Assembly: GCA_034620365.1 (NCBI GenBank)
Contig: JAQGEQ010000010.1
Coordinates: 620,001 to 684,000 of the forward strand
From: Pegea sp. RAD2-039
Lineage: Eukaryota; Chordata; Thaliacea; Salpida; Salpidae
DNA length: 64,000 bases
Reading direction: 5' to 3'
Shown: positions 51,929-64,000 of the stretch, piece by piece
How positions within the stretch are numbered: position 1 is the first letter of the stretch
Layout: each line of letters begins with the position of its first letter
Made by a program: the position numbers and the translations under genes
Notes under the pieces: model-generated
Seen by the model: only the letters and a program-made list of their open reading frames with translations
Told to the model about the DNA's origin: nothing
The model's database searches: none

Positions 51929-54900
51929 TTAAGTTGATGCAGAAACCAATCCAGCGGGTCCTTTGCCTAAATCTTGACCAGCAATTGTAGTCTCCAAAGG
52001 TTTAAACCCTAATTCTTGTGGAGGTATTCCAAATGAATTCAATTTTGATTCATAAGTTCGCAATAAGTCGTTATGAGCCTACAATCAGATTCCAGTTTAT
52101 ATTTATCAAATAATTTATTTATAAAAATAAAAACGTTTTAACTAAAATGGAATTTAAATTTCAAGGTAAATAGTAAATAGTGATTTAGAAATAAATTTAA
52201 AACGAAGTCATGATTTAATTAGTAAATAGTTTACTTTAATTTCAAATCTTGAAAAAATTAATTTAGATAATTATTAGGTTTAATCAGTTAATGCAAAAGT
52301 GAATTAAACAAAAACAAACCTTGCAAACACGGGCTAATTCGTACTGGAGGTCTTTAATTGCTCCGTTTTTAGTATCCAGAACGTCCTTAAAAGAAATCAA
52401 ATGAAATAAATGAGAAAAATTTGATTATTTAATTCCAAAAAAATTAAAATAAATCTTTCTGAAAATTGGCTAACTTTTTCAGTTTATTTCTTATCGATTT
52501 TAGCAAACTACTTTTTGTTTAATTTGATGAAAATTCAAGTTAACAGACAGTTAGTTTAAATAAATTACAAATCAAATAAACTCGTTCATCTGTTTATTTG
52601 ATTGCAAATTTCATTAAAACCTTTCAAAACACTCTAAATTATCTTTCGTTATCAAATCTCCAAAAAAGTCAATGAAAAGCCCTTGAGTAGTCTTGACCAA
52701 TCATTATCCTTTCTGAATTGCTAAAGTCACGTGTGTTCAGTGAAGCGTGTTAATTTTGCAAGTTGTTTGCCGATGAATTGGAGGAAATAAACAGAGAATA
52801 TCTTTGAAAACTTTTTTAATAATATTTACTAAAAAAAATTTATCTTTTTACTTTTACATCTTATATTCTGTTTGTGAGGTATTTCGGGTTTGTTTGAAAA
52901 ATATTACACCAAAAACACCAAAATTAATCTTTTAAATGAGTTGGAGTGAAAAAAGGTTTATGAAACCAAAAACTATCCACAAACAAATAATTTGTTTTCG
53001 ATGTTTTAAAAAAAAAACAGGAATTGAAAATTTCCATCAATTTTACTTCCAAGAACAGACTTAGTGATACAAAGGAGTTTTACGCTTCACCGAACACAGC
53101 AACGCCGCTAGCGGTGAATTGAGAAAAGTAACTCGATTACAATGACCGAGAGTAACCCCTAAAAGCTTCAATTACATTTGCTGGTTGAAAATCGATTTAT
53201 CGATCAAACGCTATAATCAAATATCTAAAGGAAGTATCATCACGTGACCACTCAGTAAATTGAACAACATAAATATTTTGAAATTTTTTTTCATTTTATG
53301 TAAAATTTTGCTTGCGGATAACACCAACGTACTAGTCACGTGATGCACCTTACTCGTGATATAAATATAAGACTTAAAGAGCTGATTGCAGATCAAAATC
53401 ATGTCATGAAAAAGCCACCAAGAAACAAACTAGAATAGAAATATCAAATAAAAGTCAATTCAAGAATAAAGTTGTCAAAATGATAAAAGAAATCTGATAC
53501 AATTAGTAAGAGTTCAAATTCTGATTAAAGATAAAAATTATTTGAAAAGTCTCTTTATTTTCTTCTATTTATTTAGTCAGATTAAAAAAATTTCATCCAG
53601 TTTAAATTACTATGCAAATAAAAGTAAGAATTTAATAGGAAAATAAATCAAGCTTGGTGGCTGTTCTAATATATCTGAATCAATATTTCGAGAAAACCTC
53701 AGAGGTAAGAGTGGGTCATAGAACTAAAGTAACCTCTCATGGTTCAAAGTCTAACTTCAAGAATAGAAGATTTGAAATAATTCGACTTCTTCTTGTTATT
53801 GTTTAAACAGGAAGGTCTTGAGTAAATATTTTGTTTTAAAATTTAAATTGTGAAATAATTTTAAAGAAAATTGATTGTCTTTTTTAGAAGTTTGAATATT
53901 TAGTGAAAATATTTGTCAATTTTCAACTCATGAAGCAAATAATTTAAATGAAAAATTTTGCCGGTAAAAAAATGTGTTAATTTCTCAATAATGAATTGTT
54001 CAAATATTTCTAATAACTTTTTAAAGAATTAATTGATAAAAATTAACTTGAAAATTGAAGAAAAACAAACTTTTTAACAAATAGAAATTATTGTAAAAAA
54101 TTGAACAGAAAATTTTGATGCTAAAACTTTATGAGAAAAAAAGAAAAACTTTTTCCGAAATTTATGAAAATGAAAAAAAACTGTTTCAATTTTCATCATA
54201 CAATTTACATCTGGTTGAATTTTGTTCAAATTTCTTTTAAAATGTCTTCCTTTAATTGGAAGAAACAAAAAGGAAGTTATTATCAAACCTTTAAACTCAC
54301 TTTTTCTCTTTTTTTTTATCATCACTAAAAGCTTTTATCAAATTAAATTAAATTTTTAAACCGATAAAAGTTGAAAACAGAAATTTTTAGTGAAAAAATC
54401 GATAAGAATAAAAGTTAATTCAAAAGTTAATTTGAACATTTTCCAATTTGGTATTTATCAATACTTGAAAAAGGAATCTCAAAACACTCAAACAACATTT
54501 TAGTAAAAATTTTAAAAATGACAAATAATTTATCATAAATATTTAAACTCTTTTGCGCACACTAGCGGATGTTATTTTAATAAGAAAACAGTTTTTTAAA
54601 TTACTCCTAAGTATAAAACTAACTTCTAATTTTTTGGTGACCACTGTAAGAGCTGTAGGATCAAGATTGGATGCTGAAAGAACTTCATTTAATTGAGCTT
54701 CCTTCTTCTCTAAGGATTCACCAAGAGTAGTCAGCTTTTTCTCAAGGATCAGATTCTTAAAATTGCTCTTTTGTTGCACTTCATAAATTGCGGATACAAA
54801 TTTCTTGTAAAGATCATCTCGTTCTTCCTCCGTCTACATCAGACATCAATCACAAAATAAGTGACGTCTATAAGAGGTGATGACGTCATTACTTTTTGAA

Positions 54901-56856
54901 ATCTCTGACATAAGATCTCATGTTCCCATTTTGTGTCTTTGATCTCTTTGCTCATCTTTACAATCCTTGCTTTGCTGTTCTGAAGATGAAGATCAGTTGG
55001 AAGGATATTTAAAAGATCTACAAACTTACAGCGAGCGAAATTTTGTCTTTTCGGTAATTGGTTAGTTGTCTTTGTAACTCTGCAACATTTTCTCGAGCTT
55101 TACCCAGAGGTTCCACCAGCTTCCGGTTCTGCTGCTGAACTTCCGCCATCTCCTTCTCCATTCTTTCCTCTTTCTTCTTCATGTCTTCAATTTGTTCCTA
55201 CAATTTGATTGGCTTTTATTTCGACCAATGAAATGATCAATAGAAGAATGAAACCTTAAGAGAGTTGATTAGAGCAAGATTATTAAGTGTGATGTCGTTG
55301 TAGTAGTTCTTGATGTCTGCAAACGCCTTTTCATGATTCTTCATCAGCTGATTGATCTGTCCATTCTTCCTTTCTTCAATTTCATGAATTTCATTTTTAC
55401 GCCGAAGTTCAAGCTCATCCCTCAAAGACCTCATCTTCTTCTCATACTTTGATTCAATTTCTACAAAATTCAACAAATTTTAGTCATCTTCTTTAACACT
55501 AAATATTACCTCTTGCTTGTCGTTCAAAATCCTCTCTTAATGACGTCACAGCTTTATCGTGATCCTGAAAAACACAAATTCCGTCATCACGTGACCAACT
55601 AACAACTCACTTACAATTCGAAGATCCTTATCAGCATCTTCATGAGCAAGTTCTTGCTCCTTATTAATAACTTTTAGAACTCTTTTATCTTTTCGGAGTT
55701 CCATTTCCTGCACTCTATGAACCTCTTGACCCCTTTTTAGGGCAATCATACTTTCAGTCTTCAACTCGTCCAAGTTATTTTGATGTTCATATAAAAGATG
55801 CTTGACTTTTTGCTTGTAAACCTGATGGTATATTCAAATTAAGTCCACTTCAAGACGTTCAACTTTAAACTGAACCTTGATCTCTATTTGATGTCTTTCT
55901 TCTGCCTCTTCCATTTCTCGATCCTTGTTTCTTAACTCAGCTTTTTTTTCTTCAAATTGACGTTTAGTGATTTCCCAAAAAGTATTTACCTTCATAAATC
56001 AGCTGAAAATGTAAAAGATGAAGATGTCAAGATTTAAACAAACACCTTATCTCGTTCTAGCTGAAAATAATTTCTCTCTTCCCTCTCCCGATTCAATCCT
56101 TCCCTAATCCTTTGTATATGAGCCGTCAACTGAAATCAAAAATTGATAATAATTACATGAGGAATTTTCTTTCGAAAATAATTATTAAACTTTTGACGAA
56201 TGTATAAATCAAAAACCTCTTCATTCGACATATTTTCAGTGGATTTCCCATCAATCACTGTTGGTAAAGGTTTTGCAGTTTTCTTTCCTTTCTTTGCTTT
56301 TTTACCTTTCTTTTTTGGAGGCTAAGAATTAAACATTTGAAATTAAAATTAACTTCAGATTATGTTGATTGTAAGGAAATATTTTATGAGTTTTTTCAAG
56401 TACTTGAGGAAATATCTGATTTCTTTGAAGAATTTAAACTAATAAAGATAGATGTTAGAATAATTACTTAAACAGCGATAAAATTTTTAATAAACTTGAT
56501 TTTCTATCTTTGGTAAACATTTCAAAAATTTTATAAAAAATTAAACAATTTAATCAAACATCTTACTATTTATTAATGACACAATTATAAATGAAAGTTT
56601 TACAGAAAGCAGAGTTTAAATTCATTAATTTATATATAATTAAATGAAGCTACTCAAACGTTTTATAAATTTTAAAAACTAATAAGTACTTTCTATCCTA
56701 TAAGCATATTGAAATAATTGTTCAACATTGACTTGTTTTCACTTTTCATTTGAATATATCTTACTAAACTATTCTTTACAAAATATTTATTATTCATGAA
56801 GTTACTCAAATAAAGCATATAAATAAAAATTAGAATAGAAAATAACAACTTACCAT
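51929..56856 (-). CDS. DRC4: Dynein regulatory complex subunit 4 (DRC4/GAS8)
   Basis: 484 residues (human 478). DRC4 is a coiled-coil subunit of the nexin-dynein regulatory complex in motile cilia, linking doublet microtubules and controlling dynein. Exons on the minus strand: 56856-56854 (ATG alone), 56321-56217, 56129-56046, 55989-55876, 55821-55615, 55564-55510, 55460-55255, 55197-55030, 54979-54893, 54833-54624, 52385-52320, 52078-51929. Strong family matches along the whole length: Lys-rich start ([13 protein letters not shown]), [94 protein letters not shown] and [15 protein letters not shown]. Almost all is heptad-like and charged, as expected. All exon phases fit. Intron 10 (2.2 kb) is by far the largest. 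Presence of this gene implies motile cilia in the organism. Confidence 0.95.
52733..53097. repeat. Widely spaced inverted repeat in DRC4 intron 10
   Basis: Left arm GTGTTCAGTGAAGCGTG (52733-52749) and right arm TACGCTTCACCGAACAC (53081-53097) pair at 15 of 17 positions around a ~330-base spacer. A core CAGTGAAGCGTG recurs at 2415-2426 in a collagen intron. Could be the ends of a small non-autonomous element; no target duplication identified. Confidence 0.35.
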
Positions 56857-59800
56857 TTTGGCTGGTTTTATTAAGACAACAGCTAACTATGTTTAAAAAG
56901 ATTAACCTGTAGTAAATAAGTTTGCTTATACTTATTATATTTTAAAGTTTTGTAGTTACATAAAAATATCACAACCTAAGGGTTAAGTACCTTACGAAAA
57001 GTTCAACATCTAAAATATTATATATATCTAAAATATATGAAAGTAAGTAAAGTTTATTAACTTGAGTTTATATGTTATGGAGAGGAACAACCATGTTATA
57101 AGATTATATTTCTTTATAGAAAAATTGATATTTATATTAAGTTATTTATATGTATTAAGATTTGAAGCCTTTTTGATTTAATCAAAACTAGTAAAATAAA
57201 TTTTTAGAATTCTAAATAAACAATAGAAAATAATTAAATTTTACTTTATATAACATTTAATTTAAACAAATTATTTACTACTACTTGAAATTAGTGAAAT
57301 TACTAGAACAAAATAATAAACTAAATCAAAAATCAAAATAATAAATTTAAGTTGCGAAGTTGCTATGGAATCATTTCATCCACAGGAGGACGCTGTTTCA
57401 AGTCTATAACTATCATAAGTATAATTTGACTCTACGAACTGATTTAAAGATCTTTTTATTTATATATAGTAGATGAAATATTTACTATTATACTAAATAT
57501 ATATACTAAATAAATATATACTAAATATTGCTTAAAAGCTTATAATAAAACAAAAAACATTTAATATAAAACCATTAAATCATTTAATGCAGTTATATAT
57601 TTCTGACTTAGGTACCAAGTTCAATGTTTGTTTTATCAAATCTTATATAATTTAAAAAATAAAACCATCCCTTGCACTGATGTCAGTTAAGAATGCTTTA
57701 GTCTATATTAGTAATTAACTTGAAAAAGACTTGAGTCAGTATGATCTTTTGAAGATTTTTTGTTAATCGATTAAGCAAACTAAACTTTTTAGGAGTCATC
57801 AAATTAATTTGTATAAAGATCACTGATAAAATTTAGGTAAGGCTAATATTTTAGCTTGAAGTAAAACGTTTGAATTGTTTTAATGAGTTACAAAACTTTT
57901 CGGAGACTTTATTGGCAGGCAAAATTTTTTTTTTTTTTTTTAAATAAATATAGTTTGTTTAGATATCACAAATGCTTTTTATTTTACAATAATTATATTG
58001 TTATAATAGTAAAACATACTAGTTTGACCTTTATAAATAATATAATATAAAAACATTAATAATGAAATTTGTACAATATTTTGACACTATTGATTTAATT
58101 GGATGTTTTTTATTTGATTGTTTTGCTTAGAGTACCAGCGGAAAGGAAATATTGGAAAAAGTGGATTTATATGTTGAAAAATATTAGTGCAAGTAGTTTA
58201 AATGTCTGATTTTTTGTACTGATGATGTTACGATGAAATATAAGAAAGGCTTTTAAGCTTTTATTTTAGTTAAAAATATAATTCAATCTGTAGCAATTAT
58301 AATTGAATGATATCGGAAACTACAGTTAGATCGAGTGTTGATTAAAACAAGAAGTACAGACAAAAAGAATCTACTTAACCTATCAGAAATTCGATCTCAT
58401 CATCCAAGTTATTAATGATATGTATCGTTGTAAGCACTTATCTAACTATGAAAGATGCATGGTAATGTCAAACATAAATGGCAAACTATCGAGCAATTCT
58501 TTGTCATCAGACTCAAAATGTCTTGCTTTTTCCTAACAAATGATTTAGTCTCTGGAATAAGATTATAAAATTCTTTAAGTTGATTAGTGCAGCTTACTCA
58601 TCACACTATTGTAAACATTAGGTCACCATATTGAGCATCAAAGTAGTTTTGTAAACTTGCAAAGATCGGTTTACATTTGTTATAATTTAAGTTACTATCA
58701 AATTTATATATTTCTGAAAAAAACGTTTCAGATTCCCATAATTTAAGCAATAAGTTATTATTAATGCAAAATATCATTTTTATGGAAAAAAAGTAATGAA
58801 ATAAAGGGCAGACATGAATCAATTTTTGAATGAAATTTATTTAAGTTGTAACTGTTTAAATGACGACAAGTAACTTTGAAAAACCAGTATACTTTATCAT
58901 TTTTATATTTTATTAATTTTTATATTTTATTATTTTTTATGAATAGCTAAAAATAATTAAAAGCTGACTTGTCTAACTTAGCTTCTGTTTTAATTTAGTT
59001 CTCAAGCTTTGAAATCTTTATAATAATTTGCTAACGTATTATAGAGATAATAATAATATAAATTTTTATACATGCTTGGGTTTAAAGTGTAGCCAGCAAA
59101 TTTCATAATAAATAAATGGTCAACTTCTATTATATATTAAGAAATTTAATTCAAAAAACACCTTCACAAGATAACATAATTCTTTAATAACTTTAGATTT
59201 TTAGAATTAAAAATAAACATCTTTTATGTTTCATTATACATTTTAGCTAAATTTATAAAAATAGTTTTTAGTAAACGAGAAAATGGTCAAGCCTATTTTC
59301 TCAAAGAATTTGTCTAAGTAAATACATTTTCATTTACAAAGATCTTCTAATTTTCAAAGAAACTTGATGATAAGAACTTGCAAAAAGAATCCACAAGCCC
59401 AAATAACTTTTATCCTAAAATATAAGCAAATGTTTTGATAAATTATTTCAAATGCATTGAAAATTAAATTTCATACATAACATTTTTGATTACATGTTGT
59501 ACTTAAATTTGATTTTTAACTTACTCAAGTTTACAAAATTTAGAATATTCAAAAAAAAATTAGCTACAGACACAAAATTAATTTTTTTATTACAATTTTT
59601 AATTGTGAAGATACTACTTTTATCACTCAATAGAAAATGATTATATTATAAATATTAAAAATGAAATTTTTTTAAATATTTTTATAAAAGTTCAATAAAA
59701 TATATAAAACTAAAAAGGCTGTAAAAGGTTTTCAGAATTTTTTACTTTAAATGTCTATCTACAGCCTATTTAAGTAATTCTATTTTTAAATGATTTTCTA

Positions 59801-60457
59801 AATTTTTTAATACACAAAAAGTTAATGATAAAACATATCGTTACTTTCTAAATCCAAATTACGATTTTAATTTTTTTATTCATCCACATTTCTAAAAAAG
59901 TTAAACTTCATAACGATTTTTCACCAAAAAATTAATTAAGGCATATAATCTAAAATCTAAAATAACATTTTGTCATCCAAATAGGGGAACAAACATTTTT
60001 ATCAAAAGTTCAATTGATTAACCCAACACTTCTTATCTAAAAATTGCAGTTAGAAAATTATTAATTTGGAAAATACTTTATATTTCTAATAATTGACAAC
60101 TAATTTTTTTATTACTGATTTATTTATATTACATTTAATCGATTTTTTTAGAAGTATTATTTTCAAATTTTATAAAAAGTGAAATTTGTCAGTATAATTT
60201 GGTTTCTTTTAAAATAATCATTATCTCAAAAAGTTTTTGCTTTCTCAAATATTTAAAATAGACTTTTGTTTAAATAATTGATATTTTTCCACCTATTTTT
60301 AAAACATTATTTAAGTTGAGATTAAAAGTGATTTTTTTTTAAATTTATAAACATTTAAAATAGAAGAAATTTTTATTAGTAATAAAATACTTTTTATGAC
60401 AAATGTATTTTTAAAGTGTTAAATCATTGAGTTTTTTTTTTGGATAAACAAATTCAT
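56857..60457. other. Intergenic, AT-rich
   Basis: Divergent promoter region between DRC4 (-) and the metalloprotease (+). Contains a long T run at about 57927-57941. No gene, RNA gene or array recognised; the 58601-58822 minus frame is unsupported. Confidence 0.4.
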
Positions 60458-60465
60458 TATAAATA
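60458..60465 (+). promoter_or_regulatory. TATA box upstream of the metalloprotease
   Basis: TATAAATA, 129 bases before the first ATG of the MMP gene and preceded by no other open frame. Position is plausible for a leader of about 100 bases. Inferred from sequence only. Confidence 0.4.
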
Positions 60466-60594
60466 CTTGCTGCTTTGCATTTCATTATCATACGTTGCTT
60501 CATGTTAAAACTAATTTCGATTTGAGATATCATCAAAAAAATACTTTATTTTTTATTTTAGGTTTTCTTTCTGTTAAAGTTTATTAGGTTTGAT

Positions 60595-63500
60595 ATGAAA
60601 ATGTCGAGCTTTTTTATTTCTTATTTCTTTTGTATCTTGCTTGTCAAAGCAGAAGTTTTCACTGAAAGCAATAAGTATCTTCCAACTGGATTTTGGAGTC
60701 CTAAGGATCTGCAGAACCATGACATCAATGTAATCAAGCCGCATCTTAGAAGTCATTCTTCGTCTGAATCAGGATTTCGAAATGATTATCAAAAAACTCT
60801 CAATTCTTCAAAAGCTCAAACACCTATCAAGGATTTAATTCTAGAAGAAAGATTAAACATTTCACTTGTAAGTTTCAACTGTTTGATTCGTTATTTAGAT
60901 TAATTTTTATTAAAATATTTAAGACTCATTCTTTGCAAAAATGATTTTTCTTAAATATCTGCTTCTTTGATGAAATTATATTTTTTTTGACAGAGTTTTT
61001 TGATACAATACCAATATTTAAATCCACTTAAAAACACTTCTGTGAATCAACAATTCCATATTAAACAGGTTCAAGAGAACCATGGCTACGATCCAACAGG
61101 TAATTTAACCTTTTAAATTATTTAAAATATTCAGGTGCTTCTTGAAACTAATTGTGCTAGTTTCAATCAATTTTGTTATGAATTTTAAGGTGAACTAAAT
61201 GATGAGACGATTGAATTGATGACAAAACCTAGATGTGGTAGGAGTGATGCTCCTTCAGAATTTAGATTCTTCTTTGAGAAACCAAAATTGAAGAAATCTC
61301 TTATTACTTACAAGTAAGCGATGATTTTTAAAATCAATTTTGTAGAATAAACATCAACCTAATTTTAAAGAGATAAATTATTTATCAAGTTTATCTTTGT
61401 TTAACATACACATCTTATATATCTAACTTGATAACTAAATTTAACTTTTGATAGTAGTTGTTTGTAACGGCTCAATTATTTTTATTAAAACACAAATCAG
61501 AGTAATTTAATTAATTACAGAGTAATTTTTCAGAATTTATCAATATAGTCCAAATACGCATCCTTGCAACACCAGAAACATCATTAAGCGAGCGTTTAGG
61601 TACTGGGAAGAGGTTTCGGAGCTAACATTTAAAGAATCTGCTGATGAAAAAGCTGATATTTATATCAAGTTTGGAAACGGTAAATATTCTTCTTTATTTT
61701 GATAGATAGAAGCTTTTTATCGCTAAACGTTTATCAGATGAAAATAGCGTCGCACCTTTGTTTATATTAAAGTTAAACAAAATCTTTTTTTTAGAGTATC
61801 ATAAATGTGACTTTCTTTTCGATGGTCCTGAAGGTGCCTTAGGACATGCTTGGCCACCAGGTGATAAACAGATTAGTAGTGATGTCCATTTTGACCAAGC
61901 AGAGTTTTGGACATTAGGAGAAGGAAAAGGTTTGTCATTGTCATTAGATGAAAGAGATTTTTGTAAAGATTTCTAGATTGTACAAAATATTGAAATAAAA
62001 AAATTATTCGTTTTTGTGTTAAAGCTTTATAAATGAATCTTACTCGGTATCTTTTCAGTTCCTGAAGTATATTATGGAGATGGCCATTTTTGTCACTTCC
62101 CTTTTACCTATAAAGGAGAAACTTACAATCATTGCACCCGCTACGATAGAAATGATGGTAGACCATGGTGTGCAACAACTCCCAACTATGACCAGGATAG
62201 AAAGTTTGCAATTTGTGCAAGTCCAAGTATGTTTAAATTGTAAAATACTTTGAATGATGAGTTCTTATGCGATTATTGTTCAGCATTTTATACTTAACTT
62301 TAGTTTTCCTTTAATACAAAATAGATACTGAAAATCATTTATATTCTTTCTAGACGAATACACATTTGGTGGAAATTCCGAAGGAGCCCCCTGCAAATTT
62401 CCTTTTAAAGTGTCCAACAACATTTATACAAATTGCACAACAGATGGAAGGAGCGAAGATATGTTTAAATGGTGTTCTACCACCTATGATTACGATAATG
62501 ATAAAAAATGGGGCTTTTGTCCTGATGATGGTAACATTTTTCAACATTTTACAAATTAGAAATGATTTTATATTGTTTAATTTTGATTATATCTTTTAAT
62601 TTGTTAGTAAAATATTTTGGTATTCAGGAGCAGATGTGAAAACAAGCATACATCAACCAAGCGACAAATGTAGCTTTCCGTTTATTTTTCTTGGTAATAT
62701 GTACGATGGGTGTACAACGGATGGAAGAACTGATGGTGCTGCTTGGTGTAGTACAACTTCTAATTATGACAAGGATGAAAGTTTTACGCTCTGTGAAGAT
62801 AAAGGATTTAGTCTTTTGATGGTTGCAGTCCATGAGTTTGGGCATTCTATTGGCATAGAACACTCTCAATACCCTTCTTCTGCTATGTACCCATCGTAAG
62901 TTTCATGAAAGTTCTTGTTCTAAAACAAAGCTAGTTTACACTTTGTTGTATTTTTAAGGTATATTTATCAGAAAAATTTTAGCCTTTCCGAAGATGATAT
63001 TGAAGCAGTGCAACAATTATATGGAAAGCGTAAATCACCTCTTCCTTCTTTAACCTTTGAAACATGTGGAGAATATACTTATAAGAAATTTACTGGTGAG
63101 CTTGATACCAAAACTGAATCAACCACAAGACCTACAACCACCACAACAACAAGACCAACAACCACCACAACAACAAGACCAACAACCACCACAAGACCAA
63201 CAACCACCACAACAACAAGACCAACAACCACGACAAGACCTACAACCACCACAACAAGAAGACCAACAACCACCACAACAACAAGACCAACAACTACCAC
63301 AACAAGACAACCAACAACTAAAACAACTAGAAGACCAACAACTAAAACAACAAGAAGACGAAAAAGTAAAGATTTTTACAATTAATTTTATTTTTGTTTT
63401 ATTTTTAATGCTTTTAAATCAAAAGTTGACTAACATGATTTAGAAGTTTAGTTGATTTCACTTTTTTATGTAGCTCCTGCAAATAAAGAACTTTGTAAAC

Positions 63501-64000
63501 TTGATTCTGTCGATGCAGTCATGAACTTTAACTCAGAAATTTTTATTTTTAAGGTTTGTTGAGTTTGTTTATCAAAATATGAACTGTAACATAAGTTTCA
63601 AACTTTCAGGGTGAATATTTTTGGAGAGTACATAAATATCATAAAAATGGATATATTGGGCCACGTCTTATATCTAAAGAGTGGAAAGGCGCTCCAAAAA
63701 CGATTGATGCAGCTTTTAAAAGCTCGGTGGATGAAGGCTTTTACTTTTTTAAAGGTAAGAACAGATAATCGCGATAATTGGTTTGTTTATGAAAGTAAAA
63801 ATATTTTATTGTAAGATTTTTATTTTTAAAATATTATAAGTTTACCAAAGAATATTTTCTAGAGCTTTTAAGAAAACTTCTTATCATTTACTGACCGATC
63901 CACAATTAAGTAGATTGTATAATTTATAGGTGATAAATATTGGAAGTTTTATGGATTTTATCTTGCAAGGGGTTACCCCAAAAATATCAGTGATTTTAGA
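60595..64000 (+). CDS. Gelatinase-type matrix metalloprotease with three fibronectin type II modules (3' truncated by window)
   Basis: Secreted zinc endopeptidase of matrix. Exons 60595-60867, 60994-61099, 61190-61313, 61534-61679, 61795-61929, 62059-62226, 62354-62530, 62628-62895, 62959-63365, 63474-63553, 63610-63754, 63930-64000 onward: 700 codons so far. Order: signal peptide (about 1-20), propeptide with cysteine switch PRCGRSD (Cys142), catalytic domain ([30 protein letters not shown]). Then come three FN2 modules (about 268-433, one per phase-1 exon: [27 protein letters not shown]). The zinc helix [11 protein letters not shown] follows (His445, 449, 455) with Met-turn SAMYPS. A Thr/Pro-rich hinge precedes hemopexin repeats ([29 protein letters not shown]). 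FN2 inserted before the zinc helix is the mark of MMP2/MMP9, where it binds gelatin; substrate here is inferred. No transmembrane or furin site is seen in the visible part. The start could be either of two close ATGs (60595, 60601). Confidence 0.93.
63117..63357 (+). repeat. Coding minisatellite, Pro-Thr-Arg hinge
   Basis: Imperfect repeats of about 15-24 bases built on accaccacaacaacaagacc, encoding repeats of (R)PTTTT(TT) with one R or RR per unit. It lies inside MMP exon 9 between the catalytic and hemopexin parts. Likely a heavily O-glycosylated linker, as in the MMP9 hinge (inference). Confidence 0.8.

Noticed and set aside
60574..60756. Minus-strand frame overlapping the MMP start
   Set aside because: Antisense to the signal peptide and propeptide exon, which has a full downstream gene behind it.
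63079..63443. Long open frames in other phases of the MMP hinge (Gln/Pro-rich, Val-rich, Cys/Gly-rich)
   Set aside because: They are shadows of the minisatellite; only the Pro-Thr-Arg phase continues the protease from exon 9 into the hemopexin part.

Overview
The window is strongly AT-rich DNA with spliced genes, so it is nuclear DNA of an animal. Introns are mostly GT-AG, many only 45-120 bases, a few 0.5-2.2 kb. A motile-cilium regulator (DRC4/GAS8), a FERM-RING ligase of the MYLIP type, a gelatinase-like matrix metalloprotease, a collagen and tomoregulin-like EGF proteins together point to a metazoan that keeps motile cilia. That argues against nematodes and most arthropods. The lineage is not decided by the sequence. 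Small AT-rich spiralians such as rotifers or flatworms fit, but this is a guess. I see no CRISPR, operon, phage or intact transposon.

Layout. 1-4369 (+): a collagen cut into about 21 small phase-0 exons, with its 5' end unresolved. 8057-18197: three paralogous follistatin/EGF genes, two on + and one on -. 18844-23742 (+): weakly supported exon-like segments, one inside an intron of the next gene. 25297-21730 (-): a nine-exon RING-H2 protein with a GC-AG intron needed to complete the RING. 28166-27069 (-): a single-exon protein that matches the block order of snRNA-activating complex subunit 2 (SNAPC2). 32615-34025 (+): an eight-exon RING-H2 protein. 38134-38658 (+): an intronless ARL16-like GTPase. 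48875-45434 (-): MYLIP-like FERM-RING ligase, seven coding exons, 529 codons. 56856-51929 (-): DRC4/GAS8, twelve exons, 484 codons. 60595-64000 (+): a gelatinase-type MMP with cysteine switch, three fibronectin type II modules, [11 protein letters not shown] zinc site, Thr/Pro hinge and hemopexin start, running off the right edge.

The spliced models were built by hand from splice consensus, reading phase and family similarity. For every complete model the exon lengths add up to a multiple of three with no internal stop. Between genes lie long AT-rich stretches (up to 6.8 kb) in which I see no coding signal. No shared pathway links the neighbours, apart from the tandem EGF/follistatin family. 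Extracellular-matrix genes happen to lie at both ends (collagen left, MMP right).
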